This document shows positions 12,621-24,170 of a stretch of DNA of 64,000 nt, in pieces; position 1 is the first letter of the stretch; each line of letters begins with the position of its first letter. Where the stretch lies: the NCBI RefSeq assembly GCF_040436345.1, contig NC_133238.1, positions 5,954,150-6,018,149 on the forward strand, written 5' to 3'. The position numbers and the translations under genes were made by a program. Source of the DNA: Pagrus major. Taxonomy: Eukaryota > Chordata > Actinopteri > Spariformes > Sparidae. Below the pieces are notes generated by a model, which made no database searches, was not told where the DNA came from, and saw only the letters and a list, made by a program, of their open reading frames with translations.

Positions 12621-15489
12621 TAAAACAGCTGGTCACTCTAGTTTTTAACAAACGTTAGTCAAACAGGAGGAGAAATTGCATTTGTTGGGGACTATTCTCA
12701 GCAGCGCATTAATCCACATTTGGTGGTGAGTATTTCTAACAGCGGAACAGCATATATGGGATTGAGTTTAAAGAAACAACAGTGTGTGTGTTCATGGAAT
12801 GAATGAATGAACATGTCACCCAGTGTAGCAGTGTGGCTGACTGATGTATTTTTAATAGTTTCTGGACAACCAAGGAGCTCTATAGCAAAGAGGAATAAGA
12901 TAACATCAGGCACCGGATACTCACAGAACACAAATGCACTACTGATGCACTTTTTGGTGCATATTCATGTTTTATATTTTTGATATAATTGTATGTAAAT
13001 TGCCCACAAAATCACAAACTTTTGTGTATCTTCCAGGTTTTTTTTGCCATTGTAGAAAAGTATATCCAACAGCATTTTAATCATTTAGACTAATGACATT
13101 GCAGGTGAGTCAGCAGCTCGTGGGGCCATAGCAAATCCTCCCACACATTCCTGGAATAGAATTGCTTCTTCACTTAACACATTTGGTGTCAAACAACGGT
13201 CCAAGCTTTAGATCATTCTACTGAAAGAACTGGAACTGACTGAATCTGTTTTCTTGACAAACTGGATCGATGGTTATACTGTCTTAGCTGCTACTGTGAG
13301 TTTATTGACACCAGAAGTTCGGCTGTGTTTGTGCTGCATCCTGAAAATCATCACTTATGTAATAACATCTTACTGGATGTCCACTTTTTATTTAAAGGTC
13401 AATATTGGCAAAATGACACATCGATATAACAGCACTGCTTCCTGCCCACGAAAGTGCTACCTTTTAACAAACCCTCAATCCTTCACTCCTGCTATTACTG
13501 AACTAAACACTGGGGTTCAGCGCACTCTTCAGCACTGTTAAAACAGCCAGCAGCTCTGCAGTGTGTGTTATTTTGCAAACTCTGAGCTGTATGAGCTGTT
13601 CTGGATCACTGAGCATTATTCTGTAGAGACAAATCTCTCTACTGATGGAGACAAATGGACCTGGCTGAATTCCCCATCCCCAGCTGAGGAAACAGAGCGG
13701 CTGGCTCATGCCCACGGGAGTGGATGCTGCCGAGAGGGAGATACTCAACACTGAGGAGATTTGCCGAATGAGCAGACGTGCCTTAGATTTGAAATTATGC
13801 TCTCTGATACTGATAGCTCCACAGGGACGATCAGGAGCAGGGATATGAGGTCACAGGGACAACTTCTCCATAACATGAAGGAAAATCTGACTATCAAACC
13901 TTGTTGTCAAGTTGTCAAGAGCAACTGGGATGAGATCTTTCAGCGATGACACAACCAAACATGACAGAATGGATGCAGTATCCTGTTCAGAAACAGGTGG
14001 TCACCAAACAGCCTCTGCTTTCCCATGAAACTCTAGCTTGCACATCGTTATTCCCCTCCAGCTTTTTCATGATCCAGCTGCCTTCCTCATCTTCATGTAC
14101 TGCAAATGCCAGACAAGGGAGTCATTTACAGCTGATCTGTTGGTCCCTTGAGTGGAAAAAGGCCTCCCCATATGGAACCAGCCACACTACATGTGTTAGA
14201 CTTCAACTGTTGTTGGTCTTGTATGTAGGCCGACAGGTTTTATTCAATAGATTTGAATAGAACAATTTCAGAACCTTTTTTGTTATTTTTTCTATTTGGT
14301 GTGTCTTTAACTGATAATGCTCCTGTCTTAACTGAGCTCTACTAATTTGGTAAAAAAGGTTTAATTTCCTATAAATTCTTCACAAAAGAATGACTTATTT
14401 AGTTGTTTTAAAGCTTTAATTATGAAGCAGTTAATCAGGAAATGTTTTCACCTGCAGTCACTAAACACGACTCCTAAAACAGCTGACAGCAAACACAATG
14501 AAACAGTAAGATACAGCAGATATCTGAAAGTACCAACAGGAACACTGGAGAGAAACTAAACTAAAAACTACAAAGGTTCAGTTAAAAGCTACACAATTAC
14601 TGAGAGCTGAACACAGTCTTTCAAAAATGCATTTCTCTCTGGTCTCCTGCACAGACATGAGTTGAGTCTTGCAACACACCCTCATTACCCTGAGACACTC
14701 AACTCTCGCATCTATTGTTTTTCCAACCTAATTCATTTCTCATTTGTGGTTTGATAACAGTTAATCAAACAAGTTAATCAAACTCAGTGCTACATACAGT
14801 ATCACTACTAACCAAGCTGCTGAAACTGTCATATTTTGGGGTAAAGGTTAAAAAAAAAAATTAAATTGACACATGCCATACTGACACTACAGACCTGGCT
14901 TCTTCTTGGCTGAGGACAGTGAGTGAGCTGGCCGGTGGCTACAGGTTTTGGAGCAAGGCATGTGTAGTCGATCTATGCGCCCTGTTGGTTGATCAAAAAG
15001 TTGACCCCATGACGCACTTTGATTGACAGACCCCTCATCTGAATAATTAAGCAGAATTGGATATGTTTTAAAGGTAAATAAATACACAGGCAAATTAAAG
15101 CAGAAATATCTATTAATATCACATTGTATGAATTAACGAATGTCTACATTTATTTTCAAATTTATTTTTGGTGGCATATTAATTTATTTATTGAGCCATT
15201 ATTTATTTCTTTATTTCTTTCTGCAGTTTCATAGTCCTCCATACATGGTTAGATGTGACACCCTCCATTAACAGAATATTAGATAACAAGTAAAAGAGTT
15301 ACTGCAATAGTTTTTTAAATATTGAGAGCAGTAATAATATATAGGGCAATAGGCCCTAGAGATTCCATACAGAACATTATGCAACATACTCACCCTGACC
15401 CTAGACTCTCTGTACAGCAGACAATAAACAGCATGCAGAGTAATAAAGGACTGGAAACATTAATGCTTTAAAAAAATGATATGAACTAA

Positions 15490-15660
15490 AGGCAGTTTTC
15501 CCTCGCCACTGTCGCCAAGTACTTGCTCATGGGGGAATGTTGGGTCTCTGTGAATAATTTCATAAAGAATACAGTCCAGACCTGCTTTATATTAAAACTG
15601 TCTGAGATAACTTTTGTTGTGATTTGGTGCCATAGAAACCAACTTGACTTGACTTAAACA
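15490..15660 (+). repeat. Dispersed repeat resembling a LINE/SINE 3' tail
   Basis: The run from 'ctgtcgccaagtacttgctc' to 'gtgatttggtgccatagaaa', followed by 'cttgacttgactt', resembles a frequent teleost retroposon tail that ends in a short tandem repeat. No coding capacity is visible. Confidence 0.5.
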
Positions 15661-16017
15661 AGACAACATGGCGTTGTACTTTCATGTCCTTTTCACATAA
15701 AACGAAAGACATTACTTAACGTGGCGACAATGAAAGTCGTCCACGCAGAAATATAAAGAAAGACTACTGACTGATAGCAAAGTGACAGCAGCCAGAACAA
15801 GAGTACAGAGTACACAGCACAGACACACTGCAAACAGCAAGAGGACGAAACAAAGAACACTTTTGATGATGACAACCTATTAATAATTTATTTTCATGAG
15901 CTCTAAAGTATGTCTCAGATCTCCAATATATGCTGGGATAGAGTTCTGTGTCTACCATATTTTGTCCAAGTCTATCTTGTATATGATGAAACTTTTATCT
16001 GGATATGTGAAAAGTTG

Positions 16018-16155
16018 GACCTGCTGGTGGCACTAGTTGAAAACTCAGTGGGTCACTGAAGTCATTAGAATTCACCCTCTGGTTGCCCCAGATATATGTA
16101 CCACACTGAATTACAACCCATTCAATATTTCTGTCTGAGCCAAAATGGTAGAAAT
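16018..16155 (+). repeat. Dispersed teleost repeat fragment
   Basis: The order 'ggtggcactagttgaaaa', 'gtgggtcactgaagtcatta', 'ttcaccctctggttgcc', 'aatatttctgtctgagccaa' follows a widespread fish repeat. Another part of the same kind of element lies at 54,930-55,850. It is non-coding. Confidence 0.45.
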
Positions 16156-17129
16156 ACCATGTGTCTGAAAATTAATCCAAAAGATTCAACTTAAATGTTA
16201 TTGCGGGTGGGGTGATAAGGCTTATAAAATCAATTAAACATCACTGAAGATTATAAGTGCTGTATCGTAGGCAACTGGATGTGTTTCAGTTTCTTGTGTT
16301 TCAAGAAACTCAACATCACTGAAGATGTGTGTGAAATTCATTGTCATTGTTCAGTCATTAGAACCTATCCAGGTACAGGACTGCTGATCCATTAAAGAGT
16401 TACCATACAGTCAGTGATACTGCCCTTCAAAGTTTAAGTGTGAAATACAAATATAATACAGTTTAATGAATCTTGGAACAAGCCAAAGTGCTCCTAAAAG
16501 TACAATCAAAGGTAAAGGAACAGCTCTGAATTCCTCTCCCTGGTCCACATGTGCGTTTTCATTTATGCCTCAGCATTCTTGTACATGCCTGTTGGAATAC
16601 CTATGTGTGTTTAATGTCTATGAACCCTCTCGCATACCTGTAATTAGTGTGTAAGTTTAACGACGCAGAGCCAGAATGCCCAACACCTGGCAGCCAGTCG
16701 CAGGGCTTCAGTCTTGACCTGCTGCTCCTTTGTCTCAGGCGACGCTGCCTGTTAGCTTTATGATGCCGGGCATGATTCCTTTTTTTCTGTCCACAAGCCA
16801 GTTGACATGAGGCATCTGTAGGGTCTGAGCACAGCTGCAGCACAGCAGGCAGGGGGAAGGCTGTTTATTCCCTGAAGTGGGGCTGCAGGCCAGCAGAATA
16901 CAAAACTGAGCACACACAACCACAGAAACAAGAGCAGGGAAAGTAGCTGCCAGTAGCTTCCTTGGGGCTACTGATGGTCATTTGCTGATCACATGTGGCC
17001 ATTTGAAAGAATCATTCTGCTTTATTACAACTGTGATATGAATGCATGAGCCAACTAAAAAACAGTCTCTGTCTTCTAAATGTGTTAATCTAATAGGTTT
17101 GTCAGTTGTTACTAATCCATTCATCCATC

Positions 17130-18120
17130 CTTACATCCAGCCAACCAGCCAGACATTTTCTTCCACTTATCCCTGGCCAGTTCACAGTGGCAGCAGGCTA
17201 AGCAATAATGTCTAGATGACCCTCTACCGGGCAACGTTTTACAATGCCTCCCAGGGGATCCTTAGGAAACCTTTAGGCGAGATGAGACATAAATGAGCAT
17301 GGTGGCGCACTGTTGCCTCACAGCATGAAGGCCCTGGGTTCAAATCTTGCTGGGGCAGGGCCTTTCTGTGCTGAGTTTGCATGTTCTCCTTGTGGTTGTG
17401 TGGGTTTCCTCGAGGTACTACGGTTTCCCCCACCATTAAAACATGCACACTAGGTTAATTCTCAAGGGAATGTGCCCAGGATGCATCCTGATCAGATGCC
17501 CCAACCACCTCAACTGGCCCCCTTCAACATGGAGGAGCAGCAGCTTTTCCCCGTGTCCCCTTGAGAAGTCTGAGCTCTTTTTAGCTCTGAACTCATTTGG
17601 GCTCCTTGGATCCACAACTTCATTCTTTCGGAGGCTGGGTAGTGATATAGCTCGATAATTGGAGCACACCCTCTTGTCCCCCTTTTTAAAAAAATCTGGT
17701 CTAACACCACCCTCGTCCGCCCTGGACTGCTGCTCCACACGTACAACATTGAAGAGGCATGTCAACCAAGACAACCTAGCATGTTCAGAGCCTTCATCAT
17801 CTCAGGACAAATCCCATCCATACCTGGTGCCCTATTTTTTATGGGCTTCTTGACTACCTCAGAGATATCTGCCAGGGATATGCTGAGGCTTCCCCGAGTT
17901 TTCAGACTCTGCCTCCTCCACAGAGGACATCTTGGCTGGGTTCCTCAAAGAACTGTTTCCACCTCTCGACAGTCTCCAGTAAGCGTCAGCTGTTCTCCGC
18001 CCCTGCTGAGCACAGCCTTATGCAAGCCCTGTTTTCCTTTCTTGAGACAACAGTTTGCTAGAACTTCTTTGAGACCATTCAAAAGTCCTTCTCCATAGCC
18101 TCCCTAGACTCCTGCCAAAG
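17130..18120 (-). mobile_element. Non-LTR retrotransposon (LINE) fragment, reverse transcriptase remnant
   Basis: On the minus strand the fragment reads, in order, a pre-reverse-transcriptase segment (18,120-17,780), then FFKKGDKRVCSNYRAISLPS, a reverse-transcriptase motif, then a jump to the C-terminal motif QLRWLGHLIRMHPGH (about 17,500). Most of the polymerase core is deleted. The 3' part continues at about 17,285-17,130, beyond an inserted SINE-like element. Several frame changes show that it is dead. Confidence 0.8.
17293..17461 (+). mobile_element. tRNA-like SINE inserted into the LINE fragment
   Basis: It starts with ATGGTGGCGCACTGTTGCCT and contains CCTGGGTTCAAATC, a good match to an RNA polymerase III B box. 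It continues with the sequence common to a widespread teleost repeat (TTTGCATGTTCTCC, GTGGGTTTCCTC, ACATGCACACTAGGTTAATT). LINE sequence resumes on both sides, so this is a nested insertion. Confidence 0.65.
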
Positions 18121-19139
18121 TTTTTATTGAACCAAAGGTCTTTATTGAACATTAAACAAAGATAAGTATACTAATAAGACATCACAATCCATATTTATTA
18201 TTATGCTCATTTCTGCTTGTTGACATGGTTCCTTGATGTCTAAATGGAATGTTAGTAACATGCTTTGGTCAAAAAAACCGAAGGATTGAGCACAGCAGGG
18301 CTCTTTACACACCAGTTTCACAGCCCTGCTCTAAGCGGCTGGTTTGAGTGCCTTTCCCTTTAAATGCTAATGAGCTACTGCGTGCGCCGCCCAAAGACGG
18401 TATTTGCACCACCCACCTCTTCCTGCCGGGCGGAAGACGTGAGGATGGCATTGCGTGACCATGGCAACGAGCAATACACATTTGCGAAGCAACTTCTCTG
18501 TATCCATGCCTGCATATAACTGATAGTAGCACAGCAGACATGTAGCAGGTAACCCCTGTCTCTGGCTCCAAGACAAAGTAGCGATTGCTTTACTGCAGAT
18601 AACGTTTTGGTACTCTCAGGTCTGGTCTCTCATGCCAGCAGCTAACGCTACACACATAGTTACATGTATACCAACACACAGGAAGTCGTTAGACTGCCAA
18701 GTTACTCCTGGGCGTCTAACACACTGTCCTTTAGCACAACATGCTAATTAATTAACGTAGCTCACTGGCCGTGAATAACTGAGACCATTTTATACCGTCT
18801 CCTCTGCGTGTTCATGGCGGAACAGTAGCTCACCGTCCGCGAACAACTGAGACCATTTCATACCATCTCCTCCACACGTTCACGGCCAAGCAGTGGTTCA
18901 CCGGCCGGTTAGAAGCGATAAAATCTCAATATCCTAATTCATTTTCTCAATTCACTGTCATGTTTTAAAAGAGTGCTGATATGACCAATTAAGGTTTGGT
19001 AACATTAATATTATCGTGAATCCTACGGCCAGTAAACCCAACATTGATAACTCTACATGTAACGTTATCGACGGTTAGCGTTAGCTCATGTGCTAAACGG
19101 CCAAAGTAACACAAACTATACTGTTTTTTAAACACTTAC
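18121..19139 (-). other. CpG-richer block downstream of the THAP relic, with a 68-bp tandem duplication
   Basis: This block lies in the transcriptional downstream direction of the THAP pseudogene. Positions 18,758-18,825 and 18,826-18,893 are two adjacent copies of a 68-bp unit starting 'tagctcac', followed by the start of a third. Minus-strand sequence at 18,270-18,570 looks like a dispersed repeat (for example 'gtagctcattagcatttaaa'). It may be the intron and 3' part of the same multi-copy unit. No intact second coding exon was found. Confidence 0.45.
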
Positions 19140-19430
19140 ATTTCCATCATCTGTGGCGTTGCCACGGACAGTGGGTATGGATCCATCTTTTAAGGGACAA
19201 TCTCGTTGCCAGTCCAGCGTTATACTGACCCTGGTTGCTGAAGCAGTCCGGCGTGAAGTGATCGCACAGACAAAAACGCTTTTGCTCACTGAAGCTGGGA
19301 CATTTCCCTGATAAATAAAATGTAGCCACTTCGCTCTGATATCCTCTTTGGTAGGGAGGCGATGTAGCTAAACAGGAGGATCCGTGTATCCAACAACAGA
19401 GCAGCAGTACTTGGCTTTCGGGTTGTACAT
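19140..19430 (-). pseudogene. THAP-domain zinc-finger gene, decayed first exon
   Basis: From an ATG at 19,430-19,428 the minus strand encodes a THAP DNA-binding domain in three pieces. These are MYNPKAKYCCSVVGY with part of the C2CH zinc site, then LHRLPTKEDIRAKWLHFIYQ, then CDHFTPDCFSNQGQYNAGLA and DGSIPTVRGNATDDGN. The last piece ends at a good splice donor (AAAT|GTAAGT). THAP proteins bind DNA through this C2CH finger and are found both in host regulators and in P-element or Kolobok-type transposases. Damage visible here: a TAG after TDPPV, a Tyr where a zinc-ligand Cys is expected, a one-base loss just before DHFTPDCF, and a one-base gain in the AAAA run before DGSIPT. No downstream exon is intact. 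It may be a dead member of a multi-copy host THAP family or a piece of a transposon. Confidence 0.8.
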
Positions 19431-19531
19431 GGTAGTGGTCAGGCTGTCGCGTACAAGTGAAGCGAGAACGAGAAAATGGCGGATCCTCGTTCAGGTAGCT
19501 GGGGTAGTATGGGAGGAGATACCCAGCGCAA

Positions 19532-19563
19532 TCACCCGGACTGTTACGTAACAGTCCGGGTGA
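19532..19563. repeat. Perfect 32-bp palindrome
   Basis: TCACCCGGACTGTTAC is followed immediately by its exact reverse complement with no spacer. It lies about 100 bp upstream of the THAP relic start, in CpG-rich sequence. Two fused transposon termini, or a protein-binding palindrome, would both fit. Confidence 0.95.
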
Positions 19564-19734
19564 AATCCGAATGGCTCGTTTAGAGACTCATTTCCTGACT
19601 CCGGCAGGTACAAAACATTGACATTGACGAAAAAGTGAGGTAGGTAAAACCTAGAAATATGTTCTTTATTAAAAAATAAAAAACAGTGTTATATCCTGAG
19701 TAAATTAGATGTAAAAGCTTTATGTAACCCAAAA

Positions 19735-19830
19735 TCACGATCACATTGCCTCAGTGGGCTTTACAATCTGTACAGTGAATGGCACCCTCTGTCCTTAGAC
19801 CCTCAACTCGAGTGAGGAAAAACTTGCCCC
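19735..19830 (+). repeat. Dispersed teleost repeat fragment
   Basis: 'attgcctcagtgggctttac', 'aatctgtacagtg' and 'gtccttagaccctc' followed by 'gaggaaaaact' follow a frequent fish retroelement-derived repeat. No coding sequence is visible. Confidence 0.5.
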
Positions 19831-21157
19831 CCCCTGCTAGTCACATAAGAATTCAACATAAAGGTGCTTTAAAACCACCACCTGTGAGATAAAATATTAA
19901 CACAGTGACATATACGACCGAGAAGAAAGCTTTGTTGTTTATTGAAAATAATAAACATGTATTATGGTTATGACATATTAATGCAGTGGATATTTGGTTA
20001 GTTTGCGATGTGAGAGCTTGTGCTTGGTCCTGTGTGGTTGTGAGGGAGTGTGCTGTTTGTTTTTGTGCAGCTCTGTGCCTGCTAGGTGCATCTGAAGAAC
20101 AGAAGAACAGATGCTATTCCTGCTCCCTTGCGTGTGTGTGTGTGTGTGAGTGTCTGGCCGATTACATCACAGAGCATGGAAACTTCAGTGATTTTTAGCT
20201 AGGGCAAGATGAAGAGCATATTGAGTGCAAGAGGCAGTGTGGGAAATGAGATTACAGTTGGCAGATACCTTCAGACAATTATTCAATCAAATGATTATGA
20301 CTGTGTTCAAAGTAAAGTATTCTTCATCTACTATCTTCTTCATCTAAAGTGGAAGGTAGTGGATGGTGGTTTGGTACATGTGACTTTTTTTTTTTTACTT
20401 TCTTTTTATAGATTTGATTTGTTCTTCTGGAGTCAGAGATGAGATTGACCTTGGTTTGATGTGTTTCTTGGTGTAAGATTTCAAACTTAAAACACTTCCT
20501 GATAGCAGCTGTGCAACCAATCAAAATTCAATTCCAATGGCACCACAGAGTCACGGCAAATGAAGGAAAAAAGATTCAAAATAAATCCAAATGTCCATAT
20601 CAGTTCACTTGTGCCACATGTTCCAATGATAATAACATGTGCGAATTATGGGCACGACTTCCCATGCGTACTTAACCGCAACCAGGTGTTCCTGGTAGCA
20701 GGACACTGTCCTCTTTTTTTAGAGTGACTGGTGCGGAGTATCATCCATTCATGAAGATCTAGATTAGCGACTTTATTGAGTGAATACCACTTACAGTATT
20801 ATAGCCCAACCTAGCCCACGTAACTAACACTTCTAAAGCCTTGAAAGTGCCGCCGGTGCGTCAGTTTGCATGGTACTTTGTTGCTAATGGTAGTTCCGCT
20901 GTACTACTAGTTTCCCCAGCACCCTCCCCAGGAAACTCAAAGTAGCCAGATTACAAATGGGAAAGTCATGGTCTTTCATAGAAACCTAGTAACTTATGTT
21001 ACATTGCCGATCCTACAATTTCATGATTTGCCCAACTACATAAAAGGAAAATTAGCACTGAAGATTGGCACTGGACACAATTTCTGAGGTGCAGAATCAT
21101 CCAGTATGGACATTATTTATATAGGGTAACTTTAACCTGACTTCAACTTTAACTTTA

Positions 21158-21212
21158 ACAAACCATCTACCGTGGCAGGTTAAGGTAAAGGATCCTTGAC
21201 TAAAATGAGTAC
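21158..21212 (+). repeat. Direct repeat copy 1 (55 bp)
   Basis: It runs from ACAAACCATCT to AAAATGAGTAC and is nearly identical to 21,735-21,789, with about 520 bp between them. Both share 'aaaggatccttgactaaaat'. Confidence 0.85.
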
Positions 21213-21734
21213 CCAGATGGGTTGTTTCGCAAAATTGTGTTTTTTGCAAACATCATCTGACACCTTTTTGAAAAGGGCAGGTACTGGCAGATTATTGGAT
21301 GAACCATCTGTCTATCACCTTCTACCACAGGCTAACTTCAATGATCAGATCAACAGTAGGAGAGTGCTACCACCAGTGGAGCCAATTGGTAAATCAAACT
21401 CTGATTGAAGTTGCAAATCGATGGATTTTTCCCCTCTTGAATCGGTCTCAGTCTCAAAGATCCCATATCGGTCGGGCTCTAATGAACTCGTAATTGTAGC
21501 TGCTTCACAGGGTAATGGTTTGCTTGCAGGGCAGCTGGATTCGCAAGATCACAGGTATGTAATCTTGCCAGGCTTCAAGCTATGCACTCGTGGCCGGTCA
21601 AAAAATGATTGGACCAGTCAGCGACATTGTAAACAATGCTGGCACCCTGAAGAGGTTAGCATGGAGAACTGTTAGCAGCAGTTTGTCCTTTTCCAAACAC
21701 TTCCTAGCGTCTCCTTCCCAGATGGATTTGTGAA

Positions 21735-21789
21735 ACAAACCATCTGGCATGTCAGGTTAAGATAAAGGATCCTTGACTAAAATGAGTAC
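21735..21789 (+). repeat. Direct repeat copy 2 (55 bp)
   Basis: Second copy of the repeat at 21,158-21,212, differing at about five positions. The pair could be remnants of short terminal repeats or of a local duplication. Confidence 0.85.
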
Positions 21790-23421
21790 ATACTGTTGTT
21801 ATATGGATCACATGTGTATGTCCCATTTTAAACAAGATCTTGTTTATACTTTCCCTTCCCTCCCCACTTCCCCAGATTGGATTGGACAGATAGCTTTAGT
21901 AACTGACAAACATGGCTGTGATGCTAAATGATAAACTAGCAGCCTTTCAGTTTTATGCAAGGCTATAATAGGCTCCATAGCAACATCTGCGTCCTCTTGG
22001 TTGATTAATAAAAGATAAATAAGAAAAACATCGAAAACATTCAAAGGTCATTTAATTGAGTTGTGAATTGTACCGCTAGAACTAAATACCACTCTTTCAT
22101 GAGTCCTGTCTGGTAGAAAAAAATATCACAGCTTGAGTTTGAGTGACATTCATCAATCTCCCCCGCCGTCACCTGCTGGGTCAGGCTCTTACATGAGGTC
22201 ATACCCATTTCAGCGAGGAGGACATGGGGGGGAGAAAATCAGTTGAGGTCGTGTTGCACAGGCTGACACATGTTAACGTTCGAAAATATGTCCAGGGGTG
22301 ACGAGGTCATGGAGGATTTTCCATCCGGCAATGAGTTACTTTTTCCTCTCCACTCCTCAGACTGTAAAGCTGCCTTTTCTCTGTAATGACTAAAAGTTCA
22401 ATGAGGCTCTTATATCTGTACCTAGTTCCCAATTTCTGCCTCGGCTCTCGGAGGCTGAAATGGAGTGGGCGTGTGAATAAATCTTGAGGGATCCTGCTTC
22501 ACCTTGCGCTGCCTCTCTCACTGAAAACAGTCTGGAGGGAAGAAGGATGAAGAGCTAATCCCTTTACCTTCTGCTGACTCGTCAGCCTCGAACACTGCCG
22601 CCCGGGATGCATCTGCAGATGTTGAGGATTTCACCTTCTAACTTTCCAGGCATTAGGCTTCCCTTGGTGTTTACGTAATGTCCACACTGTATCCAAGCGC
22701 TCTGGCCCGAGATCTGTGGGCTTTTGTCCAACCAAATCGTCGTTAGATCGCAGAAAGTCACCCTGAGTACATATGAAAGCCATATGTCTGACAGTAAGAG
22801 ATTTATTTTATTGCAGTTCTCATTCTGTCTGTTTCTCTCTCACACAGGCACACAGTCAGAAAAATATGCCTAGGCTGTCTATTAAACTCTGTTTATTTAG
22901 CTGTGTTACAGTAGCTGGTTGGGTACAGAGGGTCTACTCATCCACAGGCCATCTGCTGATGGTTTGAAGGTCCATATACAGAACTGTATGATCATCTATA
23001 TGATCTGTACTACCTGCTCTCCAACATAGTGTGTTCATATCCAACTATTTCCATTATCAATATGCCATCTGGATTACAATGTACAACATAATAAACACAA
23101 TATTCATATTTAACCTTTCTGCCTCACATGGCCACTGAAGTTATTGTGTAGTTAATGTGGTTACTCAAAACAGAAACAGACTACTTTTCAACTCCTCCAC
23201 CGTGTTGCTCAAGCAAAGACAGTGCAAGAATCCCAATTTAACCTAGAAAGCAACTTTATAAATATAACTATGTATACATGTGTGTAAAAACTGTTGGGCT
23301 TTCTGAAATGGGCCACAGATTATATAATATTATTTTCTTGTTATTCAATTTTAGGAGGAGTTTTGGGGGGTTTTTTTTGTTTGTTTTTTCAGTTAAATTA
23401 ACCTGAGTTAAAAAAAATTTA

Positions 23422-24170
23422 GGGTTCTTCCTGAAGGGCTGAGGTTCTATCCAGAACCAGTGCAGTTGAATATGAGGGTTGCTGCACTCCCACTGGCTCC
23501 TGTTGCAGTCAGAGAATGCTGAAGTGACGCGTGTCATGGGGCAGCCGATAGTTCCAAACACCGAAGAGTTCCAGCTCTGAACCCCATTCATTTGCAGTAT
23601 TTCCCAAGCACGCTGGCTGGTAAGATGATGAAATGACTTCATTTTGTTGACATTTTAACGCATTAACTGACCTGTCATCAATCTATGCAATAATGGTATT
23701 TTACATAAACAGCTTTCTTTTAAAGTTTGTCGTAAGATAATCGCTCATTAGATCATAACTGAAACATTAACGTCAACAACATTTCATTATCGGCCTTTAT
23801 CATCATCAGATGATAGTCAGACTACATTAAACCTTAAATTAATGGCAGTTGTTGGTGTTCAGTTGGCATGAAAAGTTCATCTTCAGTTATTAGATTTAAG
23901 CTCAGAGTTTGTTAAACAGGCCCCAGATCTGCTTTTCTTCCTGCTGTTGTGGAAATAAATAGTATTTCAAAACTGTCACCATGTTTTCGGTCAACAGCGC
24001 CATTTGGAACTATTGAAAGCTACGTGTACCACGTAACTGCGTGGCGACAAGAGCTGCTCAAAGAGCAAATGGTGCGATGCAACTCTCATATTCAACGGCA
24101 CTGCCCAGAATAATTTGCTTTTTGCTTCTGGAGAACTATTTTTTTGAAAAATCATTCTAAGAACCGTCTT
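23422..24170. repeat. Inverted pair of one dispersed repeat
   Basis: The reverse complement of about 23,422-23,570 and the plus strand at about 23,993-24,170 share, in the same order, 'tttggaactat', an 'acacgcgtcact'/'accacgtaact' segment, 'ctcatattcaac' and 'gcactg'. Two copies of one repeat therefore lie head to head across about 420 bp. Confidence 0.55.

Larger units (their letters stand above)
12067..17129. other. Intergenic, repeats only
   Basis: No gene was recognised. The stretch contains dispersed repeats at 12,360-12,620, 15,490-15,660 and 16,018-16,155. A copy of the 'aagtgctgtatcgtaggcaa' repeat at about 16,250-16,330 is also found at 58,834. The remainder is AT-rich unique-looking sequence. 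Confidence 0.5.

Noticed and set aside
17293..17461. A functional tRNA gene
   Set aside because: Only B-box-like sequence and a degraded 5' part are present. There is no cloverleaf, and the flanks are SINE body.
23268..23642. 124-codon minus-strand frame
   Set aside because: It runs through a dispersed repeat copy that is also found inverted at 23,993. The frame ends in Lys/Asn/Pro low complexity.
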